DNA from: a virus
Strand: one strand, 5' to 3'
Virus record (IMG/VR): IMGVR_UViG_3300025626_001351
Span: 1 to 64,000 of that record
DNA length: 64,000 bases
Both the position numbers and the translations under genes were made by a program. Of the stretch, positions 16,936-25,606 are shown in pieces. Under the pieces are notes generated by a model. It was not told the DNA's origin. It made no database searches and saw only the letters and a list, made by a program, of their open reading frames with translations. Positions within the stretch are counted from its first letter, which is position 1. Each line of letters starts with the position of its first letter.

Positions 16936-17886
16936 TTAAACTTTTATACGTTCTTTCTTACTACACAACCCATCATTAGTTTTAAATGGACACCACTTAC
17001 AATTTTTATTGTTCTTACCTGCTATTGGAAGAAATTCACCTTCTGAATTATATGTACCATCATCATTAAATGCTACGTCAATAAAATCATTGAAACTATT
17101 GACTATCTTATTTAGTGTTGGTTTACCATGAGCTGGTACAAATTCTTGTACTCGTTTTTGTGCAAACATTGCCTCTTCCCATAACTTACGTTTTACAATA
17201 AAATATCTAACTTGAATCTTATCAACTGGGTATCCATATTGTTCAGCGAAGAACTTTTTATATAATACTAATTGAGCCGTTTTGGTCTTATCAGCCTTTT
17301 GCCACTTGTTCCATCCTTTAGTAGATGTTTTAATGTCCCATATTTCAATCGAACCATCATCAATAACTTCGAACACCAAATCAAGGAATCCCTTCATCAT
17401 AACGTTTTCATTGACCTCAGATGCTGGGAAGTATATTGGAAGTTCTACACCTACTAACCTCATCTTACGAGTTGAAAAGTAGTCACTTCTATTTTTCTTA
17501 AGGAAATCTATAATCTGAACCCCATCATCGTAAAACTCATTCATTTCACTACGATTGGTAAACTTAACACCATACACAGCCATCATCTTTTTATACTCCT
17601 TAGCCATCTCATCTAAGAGTAATTGGTTTAAGTCCATCTTTTCAGCTTCAACAGCCGATTGATTGTACATGACTTGTAACCAAGCTTGTAGAGTTTCGTG
17701 CATTGCTGTACCAAATACAAGATGGATTGATGGGTCAAAGTCTCTATGACCATCCATGTAAGTTAATTTCCATTGTTTTGGACAATTAGCCCACATCGTA
17801 TACTGAGAATACGATACTTTAACATCACCCTTCTTTTCTTCGTGAACAGGAAAGTTAAAGATATTCGATACCATTGATTTTTTCAT
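16936..17886 (-). CDS. RecB/Cas4-type PD-(D/E)XK nuclease
   Basis: About 316 residues starting at the ATG at 17886; an upstream frame to 17922 would place the promoter inside the gene and is rejected. Motifs in order: SYSQYTMWANCPKQW, GTAMHETLQ (His), KGFLDLVF (Asp), IEIWDIKTS (D-x-K) and QLVLYKKF (QxxxY). An N-terminal Cys (ANCP) and C-terminal CKWCPF...GLC cysteines could form a 4Fe-4S cluster as in AddB/Cas4. It probably acts in recombination or host-DNA breakdown and is transcribed from its own promoter (17892-17923), with almost no leader. Confidence 0.85.
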   Translation of the reverse strand: MKKSMVSNIFNFPVHEEKKGDVKVSYSQYTMWANCPKQWKLTYMDGHRDFDPSIHLVFGTAMHETLQAWLQVMYNQSAVEAEKMDLNQLLLDEMAKEYKKMMAVYGVKFTNRSEMNEFYDDGVQIIDFLKKNRSDYFSTRKMRLVGVELPIYFPASEVNENVMMKGFLDLVFEVIDDGSIEIWDIKTSTKGWNKWQKADKTKTAQLVLYKKFFAEQYGYPVDKIQVRYFIVKRKLWEEAMFAQKRVQEFVPAHGKPTLNKIVNSFNDFIDVAFNDDGTYNSEGEFLPIAGKNNKNCKWCPFKTNDGLCSKKERIKV

Positions 17887-17891
17887 ACACT

Positions 17892-17923
17892 CTAATATAC
17901 GACAATTTGGCGTAAATACCAAA
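17892..17923 (-). promoter_or_regulatory. Bacteroidota-type promoter for nuclease gene
   Basis: TTTG-N20-TATATTAG. The ATG at 17886 begins 6 nt after the -7 box, so the transcript should start at or within a few bases of the start codon. This decides the start against the upstream in-frame codon at 17922. Confidence 0.8.
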
Positions 17924-17951
17924 TTTTTAATGTTATTAAATTGTTAAGTTT

Positions 17952-18359
17952 TTACTTAGCCCACTTCTTTCTTTGGACTATCTGAGAAATAATTCCATAT
18001 ACACTCAAGTCTTCGTAAGTGTCTTGAATATTTTCACCGACTTCATCAGGTTGGCCTAATACAACTAATTGCTTTAGTCTCTGAATCTTGTCATTTTTTC
18101 TGAACCATAACCCTACTAAAGATAATTTTATATCTTCATCAGATTCTAAGTTAGTTCCAACTGATATATTACCTGGTCCGTAGTTTCTTTGCTTCTTACA
18201 AAACGTAACATACATCTCATCTAATATACTTTTAAACTCATTACAAGTTTCAGGATATAATCTTTCACAATAATCTTGTGCGTTTTCTTCTTTTTTATTC
18301 TTTACAACACGTTCAGAATATTTTACTTTGTTCTTTTTGTCTCTTATTATTTCAGCCAT
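17952..18359 (-). CDS. Nmad1/DUF1599-like nucleotide-modification-associated protein
   Basis: 135 residues. After a lysine-rich N-terminus, the core CKKQRNYGPGNIS, LVGLWFRKNDKIQRLKQL, ENIQDTYEDLSVYGII matches the all-helical DUF1599 family described as nucleotide modification associated domain 1. Relatives are frequent in phages with modified DNA and are proposed to act on nucleotides. It lies downstream of gp62 (13-nt overlap) and in the same half of the window as two Mom-like genes, consistent with a DNA-modification role. Family call is from memory of the motif. Confidence 0.7.
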   Translation of the reverse strand: MAEIIRDKKNKVKYSERVVKNKKEENAQDYCERLYPETCNEFKSILDEMYVTFCKKQRNYGPGNISVGTNLESDEDIKLSLVGLWFRKNDKIQRLKQLVVLGQPDEVGENIQDTYEDLSVYGIISQIVQRKKWAK

Positions 18360-18787
18360 TTCTTGATTTGTTTTTTATCTATCCCATATTTTTTAAGAAT
18401 ATCGGATATTTCTTCCTTACTTAATATCTCAAGGTAGTCTTTTACTTCCCTTTGAGAAACTTTATAGTATCGAGATAAGTACTCTAATACATTAGAATCG
18501 TACTTTTCTCCGGTCTTACTTTTTATGTATTTATCAAAAGATTTCTTCTTAGGTAATACATCTAAGTATAATTTATACACATCTCGTGGACTGAGTTGAC
18601 CAATAGTAAATTGTTGCAACTCGTTTACCAACTCAAGCAGTCCCATATTCATAGATAGGAATCTATTTACCATGAATGGTTCAAAGGTCTTTCTATCCAT
18701 AGTGGATAGTTTATCCCACGATACCTTCTGCTCTTTGAGTCCTGAGAGGTGTTGAAATAATGTCTTAGCTTTCTTAGCTACCGCCAT
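18347..18787 (-). CDS. gp62: Clamp loader small subunit (T4 gp62-like)
   Basis: 146 residues, all-helical. TLFQHLSGLKEQKVSWDKLS and FEPFMVNRFLSMNMGLLELV are the typical N-terminal pattern of gp62 in marine T4-like phages, followed by LSPRDVYKLYLDVLP. It pairs with gp44 to load the gp45 clamp. The gene follows gp44 with only a short zinc-ribbon gene between them, as expected. T4 gp62 is 187 residues, so this is a short version. Confidence 0.82.
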   Translation of the reverse strand: MAVAKKAKTLFQHLSGLKEQKVSWDKLSTMDRKTFEPFMVNRFLSMNMGLLELVNELQQFTIGQLSPRDVYKLYLDVLPKKKSFDKYIKSKTGEKYDSNVLEYLSRYYKVSQREVKDYLEILSKEEISDILKKYGIDKKQIKKWLK

Positions 18788-19046
18788 CTAGTAATTCTTT
18801 TGGTGTAAATTTAGGATGAACTGTTCCACAATTATTACAAACCACAACTGGTATTGGTAACATTGAAGCTTGACCTGTCGGTGATTGAACTGCTGGGACT
18901 TCTTTATACATCGTAAGTTGTTCGAAGAATATCCCATCACAATTAGGACACGTTACAGTCTCCAATTTAGCTGGGTCTAATTTTAATTGTTGTGGTTGTG
19001 ATTGGGCTCCACCCATATTCAAAACCTTTCCTTTGTTTTTTGCCAT
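18774..19046 (-). CDS. Small zinc-ribbon protein
   Basis: 90 residues with two Cys pairs, TCPNCDG near 32-38 and VCNNCGT near 69-75, spaced like a zinc ribbon; the N-terminus is basic and Gln-rich and the intervening loop is Pro/Ser-rich. It is inserted between the gp44 and gp62 genes (3-nt gap and 14-nt overlap), so it is made together with the clamp loader. It could bind DNA or a replisome or transcription partner. No named family recognised. Confidence 0.65.
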   Translation of the reverse strand: MAKNKGKVLNMGGAQSQPQQLKLDPAKLETVTCPNCDGIFFEQLTMYKEVPAVQSPTGQASMLPIPVVVCNNCGTVHPKFTPKELLDGGS

Positions 19047-19049
19047 AAT

Positions 19050-19967
19050 TTATCCTATTGTCATTAAAATGTTTAATATCATTGCCATTACATTGATTTC
19101 TTTATCAACTACCATTGAATCTTTATACTGACCATCAGCTATGTTTAAAATAGTTTGTCCTACCTTACCACCACCATAATTATCCACATTATCATATAAA
19201 GAACGATATAATGGTGTAAAGTCTTTTACTTTAGAATCAGCTATAATCTGTCTTATTGACATAAATTTAGATTTGACATCATCTGACTTCTTTAGAACTT
19301 CTATAATATCATCCGTATAGTTAGCTTGTATAGTAGACGTTTTATCAATAACTAATTTACCATTAATTACTTGTCTTTGACCTGCGTTAAGTACTCTACG
19401 AATATCAGGATACCCACTATTTACTAAAGTTACTAAATCTTGAACATCAAAGTCAACACCTTCTTCTTGTAAGATATCATTTAATCGTTTAGCTACATCT
19501 TTTTTAGAAGGGGGTGCTATAGCGAATGTCTGACATCTACTTTGAATAGGGTCAATAATTTTCTCAACATAATTACAAGTTAATATAAATCTTGTTGTTG
19601 CTGAGAATGTTTCCATTAGATTACGAAGTGCTGCCTGTGCATTTGGTGTTAGGTAATCAGATTCATCTAAGATGATAACTTTCCATTTACGGAAACCCAT
19701 AGAAGATGCAAATCCTCTAATCTTATCTCTAACAGCATCTACTGAGTTTTCATCAGATGCGTTAATGTACATCAAATCACAATCGATTTGGTTTGTAATG
19801 ATTTTAGCGAGAGTGGTCTTACCTGTACCTGCTACTCCGTAAAGTAATAGATGTGGTACATCTTCATTCTCAATGTAAATTTTTACTTTTTCTAAGATAT
19901 GTTCATTACCAACATACCCTTCTAATGTATCGGGTCTATATTTTTCAACCCATAGTGAATTGCTCAT
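19050..19967 (-). CDS. gp44: Clamp loader large subunit (T4 gp44-like AAA+ ATPase)
   Basis: About 305 residues from MSNSLWVEKYRPDTLE (ATG 19967), chosen because it overlaps the upstream TGA by 4 nt; an in-frame ATG at 20009 gives a non-homologous N-terminus. Walker A is YGVAGTGKTTLA, Walker B IILDESDYLT, sensor 1 FILTCNYVEK and the arginine-finger SRC motif is PIQSRCQTF. With gp62 it opens and places the gp45 sliding clamp using ATP. Confidence 0.93.
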   Translation of the reverse strand: MSNSLWVEKYRPDTLEGYVGNEHILEKVKIYIENEDVPHLLLYGVAGTGKTTLAKIITNQIDCDLMYINASDENSVDAVRDKIRGFASSMGFRKWKVIILDESDYLTPNAQAALRNLMETFSATTRFILTCNYVEKIIDPIQSRCQTFAIAPPSKKDVAKRLNDILQEEGVDFDVQDLVTLVNSGYPDIRRVLNAGQRQVINGKLVIDKTSTIQANYTDDIIEVLKKSDDVKSKFMSIRQIIADSKVKDFTPLYRSLYDNVDNYGGGKVGQTILNIADGQYKDSMVVDKEINVMAMILNILMTIG

Positions 19968-21154
19968 CTTCCTACTTCTTTTAAATATGTTTCTTTTGCT
20001 TTTTCCCAAGTCATTCCAATGATGTCTAAGTAGAACAATGGTTCTGGCTTAATACGACCTTCATCAAATAGCTTTGCGTATCTTCGTATTGCTTTTGGCT
20101 TCCACCACTTCATAGTATATTCGTCACCCTCTGTGAATTTCTTCTTCATCTTCAGTTGACTCTCATCAATTTTGTTTTGAAGAAACTCATTCCCATTGTC
20201 ATACATCATTGCGAAATATACACCTCTTTTAAATCCATGTTGGTAGTGAGTACTTTTAATACCTAACTCTTTAAATATCATTGAAAGGATACGTTGTTTA
20301 ACACCTGATACAGGTCCTTCAATTCCTTCTTTCTGAGTGGTGGTTTTTGTATAGTCCTCTGATTTATGTTCTTTCAACCATTGATGCCAAACATCATAAT
20401 ACTTGTCATCTGGTTTAGTAGCAACTTTACCTGCGGATTCACCTAAAGTTTTGTAATGTGGAATACCATTATATTGGGAGTGGATACCATATAGAGATGT
20501 AGTGCCGACTGCTATCAGTTCTTGACCATACTTTTCCTTCCAATGGTTACGAACGATTGGTGAAGTACACATACAGGCGACTAATTTACCACCAAGAAAA
20601 TTATAGCCAAGTGGTTGGGTACAAACAATTGTACTGGCTATTGTGGTGTGGTTTAGACGACCATCTTTAAATTTATTTTCTTTACTCCATCCTATATAGT
20701 TATCCCTAACTCCCAACGATGTTACATCTGAACCTAATGATACTAAACCTAAGAGTTTACCACTCACTCTATCCTTAATATATAACTTTACATTACGACC
20801 TGGATTAGCTGAAAACGACATTGTATGAATCAACTTACGAATTTCTGTCCATCTTGTTGATTCTTTGGAGTCTGTTACGATTTCAACATATGGGTCTAAG
20901 GACTCTATCTCTTTGATAGTTTGGTCTTTATCCATAATGTTAGTAGGTGACCACAATTGGTCAATATATGGCGCCATAGCAGCTTTTCTCTTCATAGAAG
21001 ATGGAAGGTCACCATTATACTCTACCCACTTTTTATATAAGGTTTGTTCTTCAACTGACATAGATGATAGATAATCCATATTTCCTATGAAATTCTCTTT
21101 CTCTACATCGTAGTCGAATATTGGTTTAGCTGGCTCGGTATCCCAAAAATTCAT
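19964..21154 (-). CDS. DUF4338/DruA-like protein
   Basis: 396 residues. The middle (about 125-245) has LLGLVSLGSDV, RDNYIGWSKE, LGGKLVACM, WKEKYGQELIAVGTTSLYG and YKTLGESAGK. Order and character match the DUF4338 domain found in DruA of the Druantia defence system (RDxxIGWS, LASH, YG..LLETF, LGxTxG). No function is established for phage versions. It overlaps gp45 by one base and gp44 by 4 nt, so it is locked into the replisome operon, suggesting a role in replication or in countering host defence. Domain call made from memory. Confidence 0.55.
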   Translation of the reverse strand: MNFWDTEPAKPIFDYDVEKENFIGNMDYLSSMSVEEQTLYKKWVEYNGDLPSSMKRKAAMAPYIDQLWSPTNIMDKDQTIKEIESLDPYVEIVTDSKESTRWTEIRKLIHTMSFSANPGRNVKLYIKDRVSGKLLGLVSLGSDVTSLGVRDNYIGWSKENKFKDGRLNHTTIASTIVCTQPLGYNFLGGKLVACMCTSPIVRNHWKEKYGQELIAVGTTSLYGIHSQYNGIPHYKTLGESAGKVATKPDDKYYDVWHQWLKEHKSEDYTKTTTQKEGIEGPVSGVKQRILSMIFKELGIKSTHYQHGFKRGVYFAMMYDNGNEFLQNKIDESQLKMKKKFTEGDEYTMKWWKPKAIRRYAKLFDEGRIKPEPLFYLDIIGMTWEKAKETYLKEVGR

Positions 21155-21849
21155 TACTTTATCTCTACTAAGTAATAGTTAGACTTAAATCCTTCATGTT
21201 CAAATACAACCTCTGCTAATCCTTGTGGTGATACTTTTAGTGAAGAAGACTTAGCACCTCTATTAGCGTTAAGAATTTCTTTTAAATATTTAGCCGAGAA
21301 CGAGATTGGTTCTACATCACCCTCACAAGTACAGTCTACATTCATAGAAATTCTATTTGAGTTAATTTTAGAATAACCTAAAATAACCTCACCTTTAGAT
21401 TTTTTACAAGTGAATGTAAATGTATCTGAATCACTAAGTGCTCCTTTTGATTTAATGAATTTACTAACAAAATCATCATTCATTGTAATTGTTGACGTGA
21501 ATGGTGGAAGTGCTTTTAACTCTGGAACTACTGGGATTACAGATAGGTCAGCCAACATATAGTTTACTGATGTACCTTTATCAGAAAATACAAGAGCTGC
21601 TTCACCCTCTTTAACATCCATATTAGAGTCTAAAACTCCAAGTAGACCTTTTAATTGTGATGTAGTATAAACACCATACTCTCCATTTGGAAAATCTTTG
21701 TTATCACTACTTACGTTACCTAATAAGGTTTTATCATCAGATATAAAATTAACTGATAATCCTGCATCTGTCGATGTTACTTTTACTGATTCGACTTCAC
21801 CACCGAGATTGTATCGGTTAATAAAGCCTTCAAACGAACTTTTTTTCAT
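21154..21849 (-). CDS. gp45: DNA polymerase sliding clamp (T4 gp45-like)
   Basis: 231 residues, close to the 228 of T4 gp45. It shows the repeated beta-rich clamp fold with YTTSQLKGLLGVLDS, FSDKGTSVNYMLADLSVIP and a C-terminal SFSAKYLKEIL...LKVSPQGLAEV half. The clamp tethers polymerase to DNA and in T4 also activates late transcription. It is preceded by a clear promoter (21882-21913) with its -33 box in the last codons of the polymerase gene and a leader of about 30 nt, and is followed by clamp-loader genes. Confidence 0.9.
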   Translation of the reverse strand: MKKSSFEGFINRYNLGGEVESVKVTSTDAGLSVNFISDDKTLLGNVSSDNKDFPNGEYGVYTTSQLKGLLGVLDSNMDVKEGEAALVFSDKGTSVNYMLADLSVIPVVPELKALPPFTSTITMNDDFVSKFIKSKGALSDSDTFTFTCKKSKGEVILGYSKINSNRISMNVDCTCEGDVEPISFSAKYLKEILNANRGAKSSSLKVSPQGLAEVVFEHEGFKSNYYLVEIK

Positions 21850-21881
21850 AATTTACTTTTTACTATTGATTTATTATTATA

Positions 21882-21913
21882 CTAATATACGAAATTTATT
21901 TTTAAAAACCAAA
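21882..21913 (-). promoter_or_regulatory. Promoter for gp45 operon
   Basis: TTTG-N20-TATATTAG; the -33 box lies within the last codons of gp43. The leader to the gp45 ATG is about 30 nt. Confidence 0.82.
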
Positions 21914-24418
21914 AAATTGTGAAGCTTTATTTAGATTCGGGTTTGGTTTCTCCCAATTCATAGCTTTATAGAAGTCATCAAGTTTATTTTCTAACTCTTG
22001 TTTCCATATTTTGTCATAGTCAATGTATTGTTCTACAAAGTCTAATATCTCTTTTGGGTCATTATGACCCTTTAGGCCCGTTGTATCTAATCCAAGAGGG
22101 TTTCTTTTCAAATATACCCATTTAATTTTATCACCATCTTTCATTGGTTCATATTTGTAAGCAGTCTTAAAGTATTTTAATAACTGATTGTAAGTAAGTG
22201 CTGCTTTAACGTGAGCTGGTGTTCCTTTCATAAACTCACCCAATACTTGAGACTTATGTGTATATTTGGTCATATCCTTTACTGCTGAATTCTTTGCGAT
22301 ATCAATGAAGTTTTTGTTTGGCATCTCTTCTTTGTAATCAAGAATCTTAGTATCAATTTTAGTTTTTTCAGTAGACTTCAGAATATCCATCAATACAGTA
22401 CTCATCACTTCTTTGAAGTAAGTTGGGAATGATGAACGTTTCACATCCAATCCTTTAACATCCAACTTATCACAATCAACCTCATTATCATTAATAATCC
22501 ATTGAGCGTATCGTTTCTTTGATACCCAAAATCCACCTTTAGCGATAGTTTCTTGTTTGATATCAAAATGATGTTTTGTTATGTTAAACATTTTTAATGC
22601 CATCATATCATATACTTTGTTGATGTGAGTCTCAACTTCTTTTGCAGCTGATAGAATAGCTGGAATCATCTCTTCATCAGAATCTTCATTAAGTTCTGGA
22701 TTACGAGCTTTTACTAATGGAGCGGCTTGATAGAATACCGAGTCAGTATCAGTATACACGTTGTAATCAGCATCTTTACCAATAACACTTGAATAGTACT
22801 TATTAGCAATCATCTCAGTTGTTTTAATTACAGTCTGACCTGTGATTGTAGTTGCTTCTGCATTATCTACATCATAGAATCTGAATGATGGTAATCCCAT
22901 TACACCATATAATGAGTTCAACATAATCTTTTGTACTAACTGACGTTGAGCGTAAAATTTATATAGTTTATCATTCCCAGCTTTACCATAGGATTTCATT
23001 TGATTTTTAAACTCCACTCTTTTGTTGAACCATACATTAAGAATTTCAGGAATAACCCCTACTTTGTCTTGTCTATATAGTACACCATTAGCTGCTACTG
23101 AATATTCATTTTTCTCAATAAAATTATTAAACTTATCTTTTGGTAATGGTGGAAATTCATTACCATCGTCATCGACAATTGAATATGTTTCAATAGCACC
23201 CTTCATGTGGTCTTCAGCTGAATAGTTCTTAAGTTTACCAATCTTAGTTTCAGGTGAGATATTGATACTCATAATGATTGATGGGTATAGTGAAGTCAAA
23301 TCCAAATCATAAACCCATTTGTAAAGACCAGGTTTTGGTTCTTTTACATAAGCTCCTGTAAACTTTCCTTCACCATCAGAACCATCAGCATTTTTAAACA
23401 TACGTTGAGGTTTGTTAGGTGCGATTCTATCACTCCTTCTAAGGAATGTTAAAATAGCCCCTTCTAACCATTTAGATGAAAATAAAAAATCCTCATAGAA
23501 TACATGACCTGCGTGACAAATTGCTTGTGCGAGTTGTATAAATTGTAGTTTCTTATCCATATCCACTACCAATTCAACATCAACTAAGTTGTACTCACAA
23601 AACTTCTCAATATCATCTCTGAATAATTGGTCTAAGTTTCCTTCATACTCAATCTTACCTCTACCCAATTCCATCTTAGCGATAGTATCTAATCGGTAGT
23701 TTGGGTATTCTGTATATGTAAAGTTCTTGAATAGTGCAATATAATCTAATGCAGATACTCCTGCTATAATGTACCTCTTACGATATTTGTTCCAATGAAC
23801 TTTACCGATTGGTGATAATCTATTTGCTTGTGTAGTACCTAAGACTCTTTTTAATCTATTGTAGAGATATGTTACATCAAAGAAATCAATATTCCATCCA
23901 GTAATAATAGTTGGTGAAATCTCTTCCCAAGCATTTACAAATGCAACCAACATATCTGCCTCACTACGAAATGAACGTACTTTAGCACCTTTGATAGTCT
24001 TATCTATCTCTTCACCTTCACTAAGTACATATACAGTGTAATCGTTTGTAGCTGAGTCGTGAAATGCAACTGAGGTCATTGTGTTCTCAGCTTTTTCAGT
24101 ATCAGGCAATCCACTATTCATCTCAACCTCAATATCAAACGTCAATGTAACGTGTCCAGTTGAAATTTCATCTGAATCACCATACTCATCGATTAAAAAT
24201 CGAGTCATTTCGTTTACATCTGATTCGTAAAGTTTAAGACCATCATCTTGTTTCCAAAAATTAATCTTCTTTAACCTTTCGCCATGAATAGATTGGTGTG
24301 CTCCATTACCATCTTTTACATAAGCGTACCTACGATATTTAGATGTGAAATACCCCTTCTGGTCATCCCAACAATGGATGATACTTTTTTCTTTTTCAAA
24401 ATAAACGTTTTGATACAT
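21902..24418 (-). CDS. gp43: Family B DNA polymerase (T4 gp43-like)
   Basis: 838 residues (T4: 898). The exonuclease domain has Exo I TFDIEVEM (Asp95, Glu97), Exo II GWNIDFFDVTYL and Exo III YNLVDVEL. The polymerase domain has region II DLTSLYPSIIM, region III KIMLNSLYGVMG and region I YTDTDSVFY. The C-terminus ends NKASQFFGF, a likely clamp-binding peptide (QxxFF-like). It is the replicative polymerase. No gene interruption is seen. Confidence 0.96.
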   Translation of the reverse strand: MYQNVYFEKEKSIIHCWDDQKGYFTSKYRRYAYVKDGNGAHQSIHGERLKKINFWKQDDGLKLYESDVNEMTRFLIDEYGDSDEISTGHVTLTFDIEVEMNSGLPDTEKAENTMTSVAFHDSATNDYTVYVLSEGEEIDKTIKGAKVRSFRSEADMLVAFVNAWEEISPTIITGWNIDFFDVTYLYNRLKRVLGTTQANRLSPIGKVHWNKYRKRYIIAGVSALDYIALFKNFTYTEYPNYRLDTIAKMELGRGKIEYEGNLDQLFRDDIEKFCEYNLVDVELVVDMDKKLQFIQLAQAICHAGHVFYEDFLFSSKWLEGAILTFLRRSDRIAPNKPQRMFKNADGSDGEGKFTGAYVKEPKPGLYKWVYDLDLTSLYPSIIMSINISPETKIGKLKNYSAEDHMKGAIETYSIVDDDGNEFPPLPKDKFNNFIEKNEYSVAANGVLYRQDKVGVIPEILNVWFNKRVEFKNQMKSYGKAGNDKLYKFYAQRQLVQKIMLNSLYGVMGLPSFRFYDVDNAEATTITGQTVIKTTEMIANKYYSSVIGKDADYNVYTDTDSVFYQAAPLVKARNPELNEDSDEEMIPAILSAAKEVETHINKVYDMMALKMFNITKHHFDIKQETIAKGGFWVSKKRYAQWIINDNEVDCDKLDVKGLDVKRSSFPTYFKEVMSTVLMDILKSTEKTKIDTKILDYKEEMPNKNFIDIAKNSAVKDMTKYTHKSQVLGEFMKGTPAHVKAALTYNQLLKYFKTAYKYEPMKDGDKIKWVYLKRNPLGLDTTGLKGHNDPKEILDFVEQYIDYDKIWKQELENKLDDFYKAMNWEKPNPNLNKASQFFGF

Positions 24419-24421
24419 ATA

Positions 24422-25555
24422 CTATTTTAACTTATTATGTAACTCCTTAATCATTATCTCTTCGTTCAAAGATAATTCCAAAGCTCTATTTAATGACATT
24501 TTGTCGTGTTCTTTACGGAACGTGTCATCATCTAATATTTTATCTAAATAATTAAAGAAGTCTTTTTTATATTTAAAGAACATTCCATTAGGGTCAATTT
24601 CCCTATAACAATCAGAATCATGCCAAATCATTGGAGTACCATTCATCATACAATCAGTTCCACTTACTGACCAACCATAATTTGTTTGTTTCATTTGAAC
24701 ACCAACAACACAATCTTGTAATCGTTTATAGTAATCATGTTTTGGTACTTTGGTATTGTCTACCCAAGTGTGTGGTGGTTTACCATTCAACTGAGGAATC
24801 CACACTTTGAAATCATCTCTTGTTTTTCTGTATTCTACCATCAACTCCATAAACTTTGGATACCCCTTGTATGCAGCTGCTCTGTGATTGAATACAATTA
24901 ACTTTTCTTTTGATTTCTTAACATCACTAACAATCTTTTGTTTAGGTAACCCTAAGTTCCAAACTGAAAGTATATTATCCAATTTGGTTACAAATTCTTG
25001 ATTAAAAGTATCACCTGCTTCTTTTAATACTCTATTCTTTTGGTCTTGTGTATTAATATAACAAGTATCCATTTGGGAGATACCTAATAATTCAATTGGT
25101 AACCATAGCCATTTTGGTTTACCAGCTCTATTATCAGGACCATTACATGATTTCATTTCCCACCAATGACAATAACCTATAATTTTAGTATTCATTGTTT
25201 TACGATACCTACCCACTTGTACCCAATCAGGCAGATGTGAATAGATTACATCATAATCAATGTCTTTTAACATATTAATTAACTTGTCAGATGGAAACGA
25301 CCTCTGATTCATCATGTCACCAGGTATATGAATCTGATGCTGTTTGACGTTTGGTAAGTTTAACTTCTTTGCTAACTTACCTTCAGGCATGAGAACATTA
25401 AAGAAGTAATCACCACATTCATTTAGTTTTAGAATATGATTATATATAACGTCTACGAAACTGTCTTTATCAACATTGGATGAATTAGTAATATTAGGAA
25501 TTACAAGCACCTTACGTGCTTTACTATAATCTATACTATCACCCCAAAAATTCAT
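24422..25555 (-). CDS. GT-B-like glycosyltransferase beside DNA polymerase
   Basis: 377 residues. The N-terminal half is Rossmann-like (VLVIPNITNSS, YDVIYSHLPDWVQVGRY); the C-terminal half has LIVFNHRAAAYKGYPKF, VGVQMKQTNYGWSVSGTDCMMNGTPMIWH, analogous to the donor loop of GT-B enzymes. It has its own promoter (25575-25606) and lies 3 nt ahead of gp43. That placement, apart from the main glycan cluster and beside Mom-like genes, makes a nucleic-acid base glycosyltransferase worth considering, but the acceptor is unknown. Confidence 0.65.
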   Translation of the reverse strand: MNFWGDSIDYSKARKVLVIPNITNSSNVDKDSFVDVIYNHILKLNECGDYFFNVLMPEGKLAKKLNLPNVKQHQIHIPGDMMNQRSFPSDKLINMLKDIDYDVIYSHLPDWVQVGRYRKTMNTKIIGYCHWWEMKSCNGPDNRAGKPKWLWLPIELLGISQMDTCYINTQDQKNRVLKEAGDTFNQEFVTKLDNILSVWNLGLPKQKIVSDVKKSKEKLIVFNHRAAAYKGYPKFMELMVEYRKTRDDFKVWIPQLNGKPPHTWVDNTKVPKHDYYKRLQDCVVGVQMKQTNYGWSVSGTDCMMNGTPMIWHDSDCYREIDPNGMFFKYKKDFFNYLDKILDDDTFRKEHDKMSLNRALELSLNEEIMIKELHNKLK

Positions 25556-25574
25556 ATTTGTTATTTTATATATA

Positions 25575-25606
25575 CTAATATACGACTTTTATTTTAAACT
25601 ACCAAA
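25575..25606 (-). promoter_or_regulatory. Promoter for glycosyltransferase-gp43 operon
   Basis: TTTG-N20-TATATTAG, with the -33 box inside the 3' end of the second Mom-like gene; ATG 19 nt beyond the -7 box. Confidence 0.82.

Noticed and set aside
17887-17922. N-terminal extension of the RecB-type nuclease
   Set aside because: It would place the promoter -7 box inside the coding region; the ATG at 17886 gives a normal start.
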